This document shows positions 37,906-47,138 of a stretch of 64,000 nt of DNA, piece by piece. The stretch is from Herminiimonas contaminans (GTDB taxonomy: Bacteria; Pseudomonadota; Gammaproteobacteria; Burkholderiales; Burkholderiaceae_D). The number at the start of each line of letters is the position of its first letter. The stretch's first letter is position 1. The position numbers and the translations under genes were made by a program. The DNA lies in NCBI RefSeq assembly GCF_015645465.1, contig NZ_JADOEL010000003.1:372001-436000 (forward strand), read 5' to 3'. Under the pieces are notes generated by a model that did not search any database, was not told the origin of the DNA, and worked only from the letters and a program-made list of their open reading frames with translations.

Positions 37906-40900
37906 ATGAATATCTCTCGATTTTTTATCGATCGCCCCATCTTTGCCGGCGTATTGTCGGCCATCATCCTGATCGGTGGTTTGATCTCGATGCTGAACCT
38001 GCCGATCTCTGAATATCCGGAAGTCGTGCCGCCATCGGTGGTGGTCAAAGCCAACTTCCCGGGTGCCAATCCGCAAACCATCGCGGAAACCGTATCCACC
38101 CCGATAGAAGAACAGATCAACGGCGTCGAAGGTATGTTGTACATGCAGTCGCAGGCTACCTCTGACGGTCTGATGACGCTGACCGTTACTTTCAAACTCG
38201 GTGTCTCGCCAGACCAGGCGCAGCAATTGGTGCAGAACCGCGTCAACCAGGCGTTGCCACGCCTGCCTGACGTGGTGCAACGCCTCGGTGTGACCACGAC
38301 CAAGAGCTCGCCCGACCTGACGATGGTGGTCCATCTGGTCTCGCCTAACGATCGCTACGACATGGCTTATTTGCGTAACTATGCCGTGCTGAACGTGAAG
38401 GACCGGCTGGCACGTTTGCAAGGGATAGGTGCCGTGCAATTGTTCGGCTCCGGTGACTACTCGATGCGCGTCTGGCTCGATCCACGCAAAGTAGCGGAAC
38501 GTGGTTTGTCCGCCAATGATGTAGTCGATGCGATACGTCAGCAAAACGTTAACGTTGCGGCTGGTGTGATCGGTGCGTCGCCATCGGTGCCGGGTGTCGA
38601 TTACCAGATCTCGGTGAATGCACAAGGTCGTCTGACGACCGAAGACGAGTTCCGCGCGTTCCCTGCTGAACAATAAGTCGGCGGTCGCGATTCCTATCTT
38701 CCAGTCACCTGGCTCCAACGCACTCGATATTTCGAATAATGTGCGCAAGACCATGATTGAGCTGAAGAAAGATATGCCGGAAGGCGTCGATTACAGCATC
38801 GTCTATGATCCGACCCAGTTCGTACGTGCATCGATCAAAGCGGTGGTACATACCCTGCTGGAAGCGATCCTGCTGGTCGTGATCGTCGTGATCATCTTCC
38901 TGCAAACCTGGCGCGCATCCATTATTCCTTTGCTGGCGGTACCGGTTTCGGTCATCGGTACGTTCGCAGTGATGATGGGGCTGGGCTTTTCGATTAATGC
39001 GCTGAGTCTGTTCGGGCTGGTGCTGGCAATCGGTATCGTGGTCGATGATGCGATTGTGGTGGTGGAGAACGTCGAGCGGAATATTGAAGACGGTCTGACC
39101 GCACGCGAAGCAACGTATAAGGCGATGCGCGAAGTGTCGGGGCCGATTATCGCGATTGCGCTGACTTTGTCGGCAGTGTTCGTGCCACTCGCATTTGTCA
39201 GCGGCCTGACTGGTCAATTTTTTAAGCAATTCGCATTGACGATCGCGATTTCGACTGTGATCTCGGCGTTCAATTCGCTGACCTTATCGCCTGCCTTGGC
39301 TGCCTTGCTGCTGAAGAGCCACGGTGCGCCTAAAGACAAATTCCAGCTGGCGATTGATCGTGCGTTTGGCTGGTTCTTTGTCCGCTTCAATAAAGTATTC
39401 CATCGCAGTTCGGAAAACTACGGTGGTGGTGTAACCGGCATCCTGAAACGCAAGACAGTTGCGCTGGGTGTGTATGCCGCACTGATAGGTGCGACCATGT
39501 TCCTGTTCCATCATGTACCGGCCGGCTTTATTCCTGGCCAGGATAAACAGTACCTGGTTGGTTTCGCACAATTGCCGGATGCATCGTCGCTGGATCGTAC
39601 TGAAGACGTAATTCGTCAAATGTCTGAAATCGGTATGAAGACACCGGGCGTGGAATCGGCGGTAGCGTTCCCTGGCTTGTCGATTAACGGTTTCGTTAAC
39701 AGCCCGAGCTCCGGCATTGTATTTATGACGCTCAAACCGTTTGACGAACGTCGCAGCAAAGACCTGAGCGGCCCGGCGATTGCACAGAAGCTGAACCAGC
39801 AAATGTCTGGCATCAAAGGCGCTTACATTGCGATGTTCCCGCCACCACCAGTGCAGGGCCTGGGTACCATCGGTGGCTTCAAGCTACAGATCCAGGACCG
39901 TGGTGCATTGGGCAAGGAAGCATTGGATGATGCGTTGAAAGCCTTCCTGGCCAAAGCCTACCAGGCACCTGAGCTGGCTGGCATGTTCTCCAGCTATCAA
40001 ATCAACGTGCCGCAACTGTATGCGAACCTGGATCGCACCCGTGCCCAGCAACTGGGTCTGTCGGTACCGGCGGTGTTCGATACCTTGCAGGTTTACCTCG
40101 GTTCGCTGTACGTCAACGACTTTAATAAATTCGGTCGTACCTTCCAGGTGCGCGTGCAAGCAGATGCACCGTTCCGTGCCCATGCTGAAGACGTTGGTTT
40201 GCTGAAAGCGCGTAACAAGAATGGCGAAATGGTGCCTTTGTCGTCGGTACTGAAAATGACACAGAGCTATGGCCCTGATCAATTCATCCGCTACAACGGT
40301 TTCCCGGCAGCGGACGTGAATGGCGGTCCGGCTCCTGGTTACAGCACCGGTCAGGCGCAGGCAGTGGTAGAGCGCTTGCTGGCAGAAACATTGCCACGCG
40401 GCATCAGCTATGAATGGACCGAGATCACGTATCAGGACAAGATCGCTGGCGATACCTTGTTTGTGATCTTGCCGTTGGCGATGCTGCTGGTGTTCTTCGT
40501 GCTGGCTGCGCAGTATGAAAGCCTGACCTTGCCGCTGGCGGTGTTGCTGATCGTCCCTATGGGCTTGCTGTCGGCCATCTTCGGTGTCTGGTTGACGGGT
40601 GGCGACAACAACATCTTCACGCAGATCAGTCTGATCGTGCTGGTGGGGCTGGCTTGTAAGAATGCGATTCTGATCGTCGAGTTTGCGCGTGAACTGGAGC
40701 ATCAGGGACGTGGCATCTACGAAGCAGCGATTGAAGCAGCGCGCTTGCGTCTGCGTCCTATCCTGATGACGTCGATTGCGTTTATCGCTGGTGTGGTACC
40801 GCTGATCCTGTCGACCGGCGCGGGCGCAGAGATGCGTCATGCGATGGGTGTGGCAGTGTTCTCCGGCATGATAGGTGTGACTGCGTTTGGTTTGTTCCTG

Positions 40901-41035
40901 ACGCCTATCTTCTACGTGCTGTTGCGTACGCTGGAAAAGAAATTTACCCGCAAGAAGGCGGTGGAAGATGAAGCGTATGTCGCACATCACGCCCCGGTTG
41001 CGGTAGCGGATACTCCGCACAATTACGAGGTGTGA
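37906..41035 (+). pseudogene. RND multidrug efflux inner-membrane pump (MexF/AcrB type), broken by deletion and frameshift
   Basis: The gene is split. Frame 1 covers about the first 249 codons of a MexF-like pump (NISRFFIDRPIFAGVLSAII, then the porter domain) and hits TAA at 38674-38676 shortly after GRLTTEDEF. The next family block resumes in frame 2 from about 38657 (RSLLNNKSAVAIPIFQSPGSNALD) and stays open to 41035. The fused pieces total about 1,040 residues, against about 1,060-1,070 for the MexF class. About 30 residues that normally lie between these blocks (the GNIVLKT...RLRDVARVEL segment) are missing, so about 90 bp not divisible by three were lost. Downstream essentials remain: the Asp pair in LAIGIVVDDAIVVVENV and the Lys in GLACKNAILIVEFA. 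No second lesion is seen, so the event is recent or an assembly error. Confidence 0.88.
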
Positions 41036-42483
41036 TGATGAAGAAATTTAATTTATCCCTGAGCACGATGGTGGCGGCGCTGGTACTGGCTGGCTGCTCG
41101 ACGGCGCGGCCGCCGGAACAGCTCAAGCTGGATTTGCCGACAGCCTACCGTGAGCAAGCCACTGCGCTGGATGGCGCATGGAAGCTGGCAGCACCGGCCG
41201 ACAATAAAGATCGCGGTGCCTGGTGGAAGGTGTTTGGCGACGATCAATTGAGTGAGCTGATCGTGGAAGCCGGCAAGGCCAATCTGAATCTGGCGATTGC
41301 ACTGGCGCGTGTGAAAGATGCACGTGCGATTGCCGGTGTGGTCGATGCAGATCGCGGCGTGCAGGTAGATGTTGGTGTCGGCCCGACCCGCAGTGGCAAT
41401 GCGCAAGCTGCCAGCACCACGTATCGTGCGCCTTTGAGTTTCGGCTATGAAGTGGATTTGTTTGGCCGTCTGTCCGATGCCAGCCGTGCCGCCAAGCTGG
41501 ATGCAGAAGGGCAGGAAGCTGCTTACCGTTCGGTCCTGCTGGCTTTGCAGTCTGACGTCGCGCAACAGTACTTCACGATACGTTCGCTGGATTCGGAACT
41601 CGAAGTTTTGCAAAAGACCGTGTCCTTGCGCCAGGAAGCACTGGAGCTGACACAGCATCGCTACAAGGCCGGTGACACCAGCGAGCTGGACGTGGCACAA
41701 GCGAAGACTGAATGGGCCACGACCAGTGCTGAACTGGAAGGCGTCAAGCGTCAACGTGCGCAACGTGACCATGCATTGGCGATTTTGCTCGGCAAGGCTC
41801 CGGCTGAATTCACCTTGCCTGCCGCGCCATTGGCTGCTGCCGTGGTGACGGTGCCATCCGGCCTGCCGTCCGATTTGCTGGAACGTCGTCCCGACATCGC
41901 CCAGGCACAGCGTCAGCTGGCAGCTTCCAGTGCGCGTATAGGCGCGGCCAAGGCAGCGTTCTTCCCGAAACTGCTGCTGACCGGATCGGCTGGTTACGAG
42001 TCGAATGAATTGCGCGATTTGTTCAAATGGTCGAGCCGCAGCTGGATGCTGGGCCCGGTAGTTGGCACCATACTCAGCATGCCTTTGTTTGATGGTGGTC
42101 GTAACCGCTCCAACCTGGAACGTGCCGATGCTAACTACGAAGCGCTGGTTGCCAACTATCGTCAACAAGTACTGGTCGGCTTCCAGGATGTCGAAGACAA
42201 CCTGACCGCTTTGCGGACGCTGGATCGTCAGCTGCAGTTTGAAGACCAAGCCGTCAGCTCGGCGCAACTGGCTGCACGCCTGGCTGACTCACGTTATCGC
42301 TACGGTTCGGCCAGTTACTTTGAAGTGATCGATGCGCAGCGTTCCAGCCTGTCGACACAACGTTCGAAGATACGCAGTACCGGTCAGCGCGCCATCGCAT
42401 CAGTGGGCCTGATACGTGCACTCGGTGGCGGCTGGGATACGCCCGCCGCCAAGGATGGCCTGGCACTGGCAGTCCAGCCATAA
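41035..42483 (+). CDS. Outer-membrane efflux channel lipoprotein (NodT/OprM family)
   Basis: TolC-like trimeric channel of the efflux system, 482 residues. A lipobox (VLAGCST, Cys about residue 21) marks it as a lipoprotein. Family blocks include WWKVFGDDQLSELIVEA, the alpha-barrel repeats with YKAGDTSELDVAQAKT and YRYGSASYFEVIDAQR, and GLPSDLLERRPDIAQAQRQL. Its ATG overlaps the stop of the pump gene (TGATG), with GAGG just upstream, so its translation would be coupled to the now truncated pump frame; the second half of the pump ORF ends at this point. An ATG one codon on is also possible. Confidence 0.94.
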   Translation: MMKKFNLSLSTMVAALVLAGCSTARPPEQLKLDLPTAYREQATALDGAWKLAAPADNKDRGAWWKVFGDDQLSELIVEAGKANLNLAIALARVKDARAIAGVVDADRGVQVDVGVGPTRSGNAQAASTTYRAPLSFGYEVDLFGRLSDASRAAKLDAEGQEAAYRSVLLALQSDVAQQYFTIRSLDSELEVLQKTVSLRQEALELTQHRYKAGDTSELDVAQAKTEWATTSAELEGVKRQRAQRDHALAILLGKAPAEFTLPAAPLAAAVVTVPSGLPSDLLERRPDIAQAQRQLAASSARIGAAKAAFFPKLLLTGSAGYESNELRDLFKWSSRSWMLGPVVGTILSMPLFDGGRNRSNLERADANYEALVANYRQQVLVGFQDVEDNLTALRTLDRQLQFEDQAVSSAQLAARLADSRYRYGSASYFEVIDAQRSSLSTQRSKIRSTGQRAIASVGLIRALGGGWDTPAAKDGLALAVQP

Positions 42484-42510
42484 GTAAAGTTTGCGAGGTG
42501 CTGTAGTTGA

Positions 42511-42547
42511 CGCCGATTGGAAGCAGTTTTCCAGTCGGCGTTTTTTT
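42511..42547 (+). terminator. Intrinsic terminator of the efflux operon
   Basis: CGCCGATTGGAA (42511-42522) pairs with TTCCAGTCGGCG (42529-42540) with one mismatch, followed by seven T residues. Confidence 0.9.
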
Positions 42548-42755
42548 ATCTGCTCACGATTGTGTACATCTGCCCGGCTGGTTTTCCATCCGGCAATGCC
42601 TGCTCCCATCTTTATGTGATGATCTTCACTTTTGCTTGCAATTGTTTGCGGCAAACTGCTGCCGTAAAAACGCGCCTTGCGATAATATGATGCAGCTATC
42701 GCGGTTCGGATAAGAATCGCACCATCCCACACATCGCTTATATTGAGGAGACAGC

Positions 42756-43451
42756 ATGCTCAACCATCATTTTTCCAAAACGGCACTGGCAGTTTCATTG
42801 AGCCTGGTCGTTTCCGTGGCGTTTGCCGCATCACTGGCAGACCTGAGCAACAAGGACGCCACGAGTGGCGTCAAAGCGGCGCTGGAAAAAGGCGCAACCG
42901 TCGCCGTCTCCAAACTCGGTGTGGAAAACGGCTTCCTGAATAATGAAAAAGTAAAAATCGGTTTGCCCAGCGTGGTTGAAAAAGCGATGCCTATCCTGAA
43001 GATGACAGGGCAGGGCAAGAAAGTGGAAGAGTTGCAGGTGTCGATGAATCACGCAGCAGAATCAGCGGTCGCATTGGCCAAACCATTGTTGCTGGATGCG
43101 GTGAAATCGATGTCGGTATCCGACGCGAAAAATATCTTGACCGGGGGCGATACGTCAGTCACTGATTTCTTCCGGCAAAAAACAGCGACGCCATTAGGTG
43201 CGCAATTCCTGCCCGTCGTTAAAAAGATCACGGATAAGAATGGGCTGGCACCGCAGTACAACGCGATCATGGGCAAGGTAGGTTCCAGCGGTCTGGTGTC
43301 GCAAGATGAAACCACCGTCGAAGGCTACGTTACCAAACGCGCACTCGATGGCTTGTACACGATGATCGGCGAAGAAGAGAAAGCGATACGCCAGGATCCG
43401 GTTGGTGCCGGTAGTGCCATCCTGGGCAAAGTCTTCGGCGCCTTGAAGTAA
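42756..43451 (+). CDS. DUF4197 domain-containing exported protein
   Basis: A 231-residue protein with a signal peptide (cleavage after SVAFA about residue 24). The DUF4197 domain follows: ATSGVKAALEKGATVAVSKLG, EKVKIGLP, MNHAAESAVALAKPLL, AKNILTGGDTSVTDFF, and the C-terminal TVEGYVTKRALDGLYTMIGEEEKAIRQDP. It is wide-spread in proteobacteria and has no known function. The start is preceded by GAGGAGA. It stands alone between the efflux operon's terminator and a convergent regulator gene. Confidence 0.93.
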   Translation: MLNHHFSKTALAVSLSLVVSVAFAASLADLSNKDATSGVKAALEKGATVAVSKLGVENGFLNNEKVKIGLPSVVEKAMPILKMTGQGKKVEELQVSMNHAAESAVALAKPLLLDAVKSMSVSDAKNILTGGDTSVTDFFRQKTATPLGAQFLPVVKKITDKNGLAPQYNAIMGKVGSSGLVSQDETTVEGYVTKRALDGLYTMIGEEEKAIRQDPVGAGSAILGKVFGALK

Positions 43452-43484
43452 GCGCGCGTTTAACTTTCAAAAATGGCCGGCGGC

Positions 43485-44606
43485 TCATATGAGTCCGTCG
43501 GCCAAAGTATTTTTAGCGACCGCATCGAACACCAGTATCGGCGCTTGCGCATTCGTAGAGACAGGCGGAGGTTCGATAGCCTGATTCTGCGCATTGCGTT
43601 CATTGCGTCTGTATTCGATCGGCGAGATCTGCAAATGCTTGCGGAATAGTTTGGAGACATGCTCGCCATTTAAAAAGCCACAACGCCGGGCTATTTTATC
43701 GACTCGTAAATCTGTCCGCGCCAATTGCTGACGTACTGCATCGAGACGCAGGTGCAGCAGGAATTCATGAGGTGTCCATCCGGTTTCGCGTTTGAACTGC
43801 CGCTGGAAATTACGTTCGCTCATGGAAACGTAGTTGGCTGCATCGATGATGCTGATCGCTTCTGCCATATGCTCGACAAACCAGCGCGACGCTTGCTGTA
43901 TCTTTGTGCAGCTTACAGGCTCGGTGATTTTTGTCGGTCTGACCGGAATCTGTTCACGTCGACGCTGCGTTACCTGCAGGCTTTCAGCGACACGTTTGGC
44001 AACGCTGCTGCCTAAATCATCTTCCAGGAAAGTAAGTGCGAGATCCGTCGCCATGCCGACATCGCTGGCAGTAAATATCCCGTCATCTTCAGTAGTGCTG
44101 GCATCTCGTTCGACTTTAATCTGCGGAAATTCTCGTATCAATTTATCTTGCAGTGCCCAATGTGTGGTCGCACGTTTCTGATCCAGCAAACCTGCTGCCG
44201 CCATCACAAAGACGCCGGTACATACTGCGCCTATGCGTCTTACATTGGCATTCGCATCCTGCAGCCAGCCAACCAGACCCGGATCACGATAAGCATCAAA
44301 GTTGCCGGTGCCGCTGGCTATCAAGATTGTGTCGAAGTTGTGGTTGTCGTGTGGGGGCAGAGGAAGAGTCATGATCTGCACGCAAGTGGAAGATCGTATG
44401 ATGCCGCCGTTGAGAGACAGCAATGAAATTGCATATCCGGACTGACCTGCAAAGACTGAGGAAATTAATCTGTCTCCGACGCCGAACACATCTGCTGCAC
44501 CAATTACGTCAGCAAGTATGACGCCTTCAAAAACGATGATTCCTATGTGCCTGATGGTCCGTGTAGATTCGGATAGAGCCGGTAACTTGAAAGACATTTG
44601 TTCCAT
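43485..44606 (-). CDS. GlxA-type transcriptional regulator (DJ-1/PfpI domain plus AraC helix-turn-helix)
   Basis: A 373-residue regulator. The N-terminal DJ-1/PfpI-like domain (about residues 17-190) has the cysteine elbow IGAVCTGVFVMAAAGLL. The C-terminal AraC/XylS double helix-turn-helix (about residues 235-335) has the NYVSMSERNFQRQFKRETGWTP and RCGFLNGEHVSKLFRKHL helices. Members often control genes for amines, carnitine or betaine, but no such gene is near. A C-terminal tail of about 35 residues is rich in Gln/Pro/Ala. GGGAG lies 8 bp before the ATG. Confidence 0.93.
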   Translation of the reverse strand: MEQMSFKLPALSESTRTIRHIGIIVFEGVILADVIGAADVFGVGDRLISSVFAGQSGYAISLLSLNGGIIRSSTCVQIMTLPLPPHDNHNFDTILIASGTGNFDAYRDPGLVGWLQDANANVRRIGAVCTGVFVMAAAGLLDQKRATTHWALQDKLIREFPQIKVERDASTTEDDGIFTASDVGMATDLALTFLEDDLGSSVAKRVAESLQVTQRRREQIPVRPTKITEPVSCTKIQQASRWFVEHMAEAISIIDAANYVSMSERNFQRQFKRETGWTPHEFLLHLRLDAVRQQLARTDLRVDKIARRCGFLNGEHVSKLFRKHLQISPIEYRRNERNAQNQAIEPPPVSTNAQAPILVFDAVAKNTLADGLI

Positions 44607-44818
44607 GTCATATCTCCCGCCTAACTTATATTCTTATTTCTTCTATTCACTAAATAAAAAGTATATTGCCGGTGAATAATAATTTTAGAAGTCGATGAAG
44701 GTGAGATGATTGCCTAAGGTCATGATTAAAATCACCTTTTAAATATATGCTTATTTAATCCAGAGTGCACTTACTTTTGCTGTGAAGCACATTACGATTT
44801 GTGAACCTTTGTTTCGCA

Positions 44819-45076
44819 TTACTTGCTCTCAAGCATGTCTTTCAAACGAGCATTCTCCAGAGCAAGTTCTGCGACGATTTGTTTAAGCTTGTTGTTCTCT
44901 TCCTGCAGGCATTTCAAGTCTTGCGGAAAGCCGGGCAGTGCGCTGTAACGTTTCTTCCAATCAAGAAACGTATGCTCGGATACACCGGCTTGCCGCAAGA
45001 CATCTTCCAATGGAATGCCTAGTTCTTCTTGCTTCAAGGCAGCTGCGATCTGATCGCTGGTTATCGTTCGCTTCAT
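44819..45076 (-). CDS. Orphan IS3-type OrfA-like helix-turn-helix protein
   Basis: An 85-residue protein resembling the first ORF (OrfA) of IS3-family elements. It begins KRTITSDQIAAALKQEELG, then has a helix-turn-helix GIPLEDVLRQAGVSEHTFLDWKKRY, and ends in a leucine-zipper-like coil (LKCLQEENNKLKQIVAELALENARLKDML). In a working element orfB with the DDE catalytic domain overlaps orfA by a frameshift; here the 210 bp downstream hold no orfB piece and the next gene is an unrelated regulator. OrfA itself has complete ends. It is either a remnant or a domesticated DNA-binding protein. It lies 69 bp after the glycine-rich gene on the same strand, with no terminator between. Confidence 0.75.
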   Translation of the reverse strand: MKRTITSDQIAAALKQEELGIPLEDVLRQAGVSEHTFLDWKKRYSALPGFPQDLKCLQEENNKLKQIVAELALENARLKDMLESK

Positions 45077-45145
45077 CGCAGGGCCTTTGTTTCTGTTGAT
45101 TACAGGAATTGTTTCTCTCAGAAAATTACAGCTGTGTACACTTGC

Positions 45146-45877
45146 TCAAGGCAATGGTTCCAGGCCCATGCGTTTGCGTACGATAGGGTCTGTATATTGG
45201 TCAGCCGAGCTTTGCATGACGGAATAAGTCTGCACAGGGTTAGCTGCATCTTGTTTCGGCGCGCTAGGGCAGGAACGACCGGTTGCTTCTATGGCCTTGC
45301 GATTGGCTTCGCTTTGGCACAGCAGCGCAAGCGCTACATCATTCATACCCATCGCACGGAATTCCCGCGAATCGAGACGACGTACGCAGGCTTCATCGAC
45401 CATGGTGATACCGCCAGTCAAGCCGAAGCCGACTGCAGATACACCGAGGGACACAGAACCCATGCAGGTATCCGACAAGGTTGTGGTCAACGATGGAGCA
45501 AGTACGCCAGGTACATTTTTAACGGTGTAGCTGCCGCCGTAGTCGACGGTCGCTTTAGTGTTGTTGGCACTGCTGCCTGGTGCGCCGACGTCACCCAATG
45601 CCGCTGCTGCAGGTGAGGCACCACCACCGGAGCCTGTATTCACCGACACGTTCACATTCGACGCACCACCACTTGCCGAGCCGCCGGTCGCACTACCACC
45701 GGTCGCTGCACCACCTGCACCACCTGCGCCGCCGGTGGCAGATGAAGATGAATTGGATGTGGGGACTGCGCTTCCGCCTGATCCGGAGCCAGATCCACCA
45801 TGTCCGTGCGGGCTTCCTGCCCATGCTGGCAAGGCAAACATTGAGGCTACCAGCAGGCCTATAAGATTGCTTTTCAT
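45146..45877 (-). CDS. Glycine/serine-rich exported protein with a C-terminal cysteine-containing domain
   Basis: A 243-residue protein of unknown function. A signal peptide (MKSNLIGLLVASMFALPAWA) is followed by a His/Gly/Ser stretch (SPHGHGGSGSGSGG), then a Gly/Ala/Ser low-complexity region with repeated GGA/GGS units (about residues 35-100). The second half is ordinary sequence: VKNVPGVLAPSLTTTLSDTC, GFGLTGGITMVDEACVRRLD, ALALLCQSEANRKAIEATG and SCPSAP, with four cysteines. GGAG lies before the ATG. It is downstream of a second glycine-rich gene on the same strand. A surface, matrix or metal-binding role is possible but unproven. Confidence 0.8.
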   Translation of the reverse strand: MKSNLIGLLVASMFALPAWAGSPHGHGGSGSGSGGSAVPTSNSSSSATGGAGGAGGAATGGSATGGSASGGASNVNVSVNTGSGGGASPAAAALGDVGAPGSSANNTKATVDYGGSYTVKNVPGVLAPSLTTTLSDTCMGSVSLGVSAVGFGLTGGITMVDEACVRRLDSREFRAMGMNDVALALLCQSEANRKAIEATGRSCPSAPKQDAANPVQTYSVMQSSADQYTDPIVRKRMGLEPLP

Positions 45878-45972
45878 GGCTGCTCCATCACAATGACGAC
45901 TCTTTTAAATGAGGAAGAGAGTTGCCTCTCTTCCTGCTTGGCTATCTGTTCGATAGCTGAGTTGCTTCTGGC

Positions 45973-46611
45973 TTAGTGAGTAGCGATTGCAGCCGAATTG
46001 CCGCCATTGCCACCATTGCCGCCAAACGCTGCACCGCTCTTCGTATCGCCGCCGATAGTCACCGACTTGCCATTGCCGGCGTAGTTGCCGTTGCCGCTGC
46101 CGGAGGCTGCGTCACCGGTGGACGATTTGGTTTGTCCGCCGACTGCAAGGGAATTGCCGTTGAGTTTCTGCGTTGCTGCTGCATCGCCAGCCTTTGCGCT
46201 GCCACCACCGCTGCCGCTATTGTGGCTTTGTCCGCCACGGTTGCCGTGGCCGCCACCGGATGGTGCTGCTGCTCCGACTTTAGCGGTGTTGCTGACGGTG
46301 GCATTTGTGTCGCCACCGAATGACTTAACACCGCCGGTACCTGTCCAGTTGCCGCCGGTATTTGCCGTGCCGCCGAAATTGTTTTGGTTTGCATTCCCGC
46401 CGCTGGCGTTGCCGCCTGTGGTCGAGCCGCCTGTAACGTTCCCTGATGTTGCGCTGCCACCGGCACCACCAGCACCACCGACTGAGGCTGCTGATATGTT
46501 GCCGCTAGGTGCTGGCATGGAAGGACCCCCATAACCACCATGGCCGCCACCTGCAAATGCAGCTGCTGCGAACAATGAGGTGATGGCTGCTGCAATGATG
46601 TGCTGTTTCAT
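45973..46611 (-). CDS. Glycine/asparagine-rich exported protein with degenerate repeats
   Basis: A 212-residue protein of unknown function. A signal peptide (about residues 1-20, ending AAAFA) leads directly into GGGHGGYGGPSMPAPSG and a Gly/Asn/Ser/Thr-rich remainder without cysteine. Units of the form N-x-S-x-x-x-GG-x-TKS recur (NSLAVGGQTKS and KSVTIGGDTKS, with a looser SFGGDTNA), which suggests a repetitive beta-type fold. There is no membrane segment after the signal. AGGAGA lies 7 bp before the ATG. It is the upstream member of the glycine-rich pair, 95 bp from the next gene. Confidence 0.8.
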   Translation of the reverse strand: MKQHIIAAAITSLFAAAAFAGGGHGGYGGPSMPAPSGNISAASVGGAGGAGGSATSGNVTGGSTTGGNASGGNANQNNFGGTANTGGNWTGTGGVKSFGGDTNATVSNTAKVGAAAPSGGGHGNRGGQSHNSGSGGGSAKAGDAAATQKLNGNSLAVGGQTKSSTGDAASGSGNGNYAGNGKSVTIGGDTKSGAAFGGNGGNGGNSAAIATH

Positions 46612-47138
46612 TTTTGATTCTCCTGAATGTGGATAGAGTGTTGTTTACCTTGATGTCTCATTCAAAGTCACCGGAGGACAGATAGAAAAGTATTTGAATT
46701 AACACCTGTCTTCGGATCAATCCACTTGTGCCAGCGGCCTACTGGTTTCGTTTGGATTGGCTTGATATTAGGTCGCGGAATCTTTTTCTTAGCGACAAAA
46801 CCTTGGCTGCTTCAGACACCGACGCGTGGCGGGTTTTGACAGATTGTTGACAGATGTTTGTGATGTATTAGTAGGTATTTTTGATGTGTATAGGCTGTTA
46901 TATGAAGTAAAAATTCGTGCTTAAAATTTAGGCATTTTCATAGACAGAGTTGCGTGATTTTTACTTTTGCTTTTTTGTGATTACTGATGGGTTTTAATAC
47001 TTGAAGAATTTGATAAACGACGAAAAAAAAGCACCCGTTAAAAACGGGTGCTTGTCGTTTTGATTGCAAAAAAAATGGCGCGATACAGATCGTTCTATCT
47101 ATGTCGACGTTTGTAAATTCATGCGTGAATTATTTTTT
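46612..47138. other. AT-rich gene-free gap upstream of the glycine-rich genes
   Basis: The gap of 527 bp holds no credible ORF. On the left it must contain the leftward promoter of the glycine-rich genes, but no consensus promoter could be placed. Two direct copies of TTGACAGAT (46836-46844 and 46847-46855) are spaced 11 bp start to start. The part from about 46,850 to 47,020 is visibly richer in A and T than the flanks. The right end holds the terminator of the MDR gene. Confidence 0.5.
47022..47051 (-). terminator. Intrinsic terminator of the leftward MDR oxidoreductase gene
   Basis: GCACCCGTT (47031-47039) and AACGGGTGC (47043-47051); read leftwards the stem is followed by eight T residues (the A-run at 47023-47030). 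Confidence 0.88.

Noticed and set aside
38741-41035. Second half of the pump gene as an independent 764-residue protein
   Set aside because: The GTG at its nominal start has no ribosome-binding site and lies in the middle of a conserved block; homology continues upstream in the same frame to about 38657.
45600-45760. Possible CRISPR-like or satellite repeat in the GGTGG-rich segment
   Set aside because: The periodicity follows Gly codons of the coding frame; no spacer-repeat structure exists.
45580-46534. Long plus-strand ORFs opposite the glycine-rich genes (rich in Pro, Ala and His)
   Set aside because: They are complements of the Gly-rich repeats; the minus-strand frames have signal peptides and ribosome-binding sites, the plus-strand frames do not.
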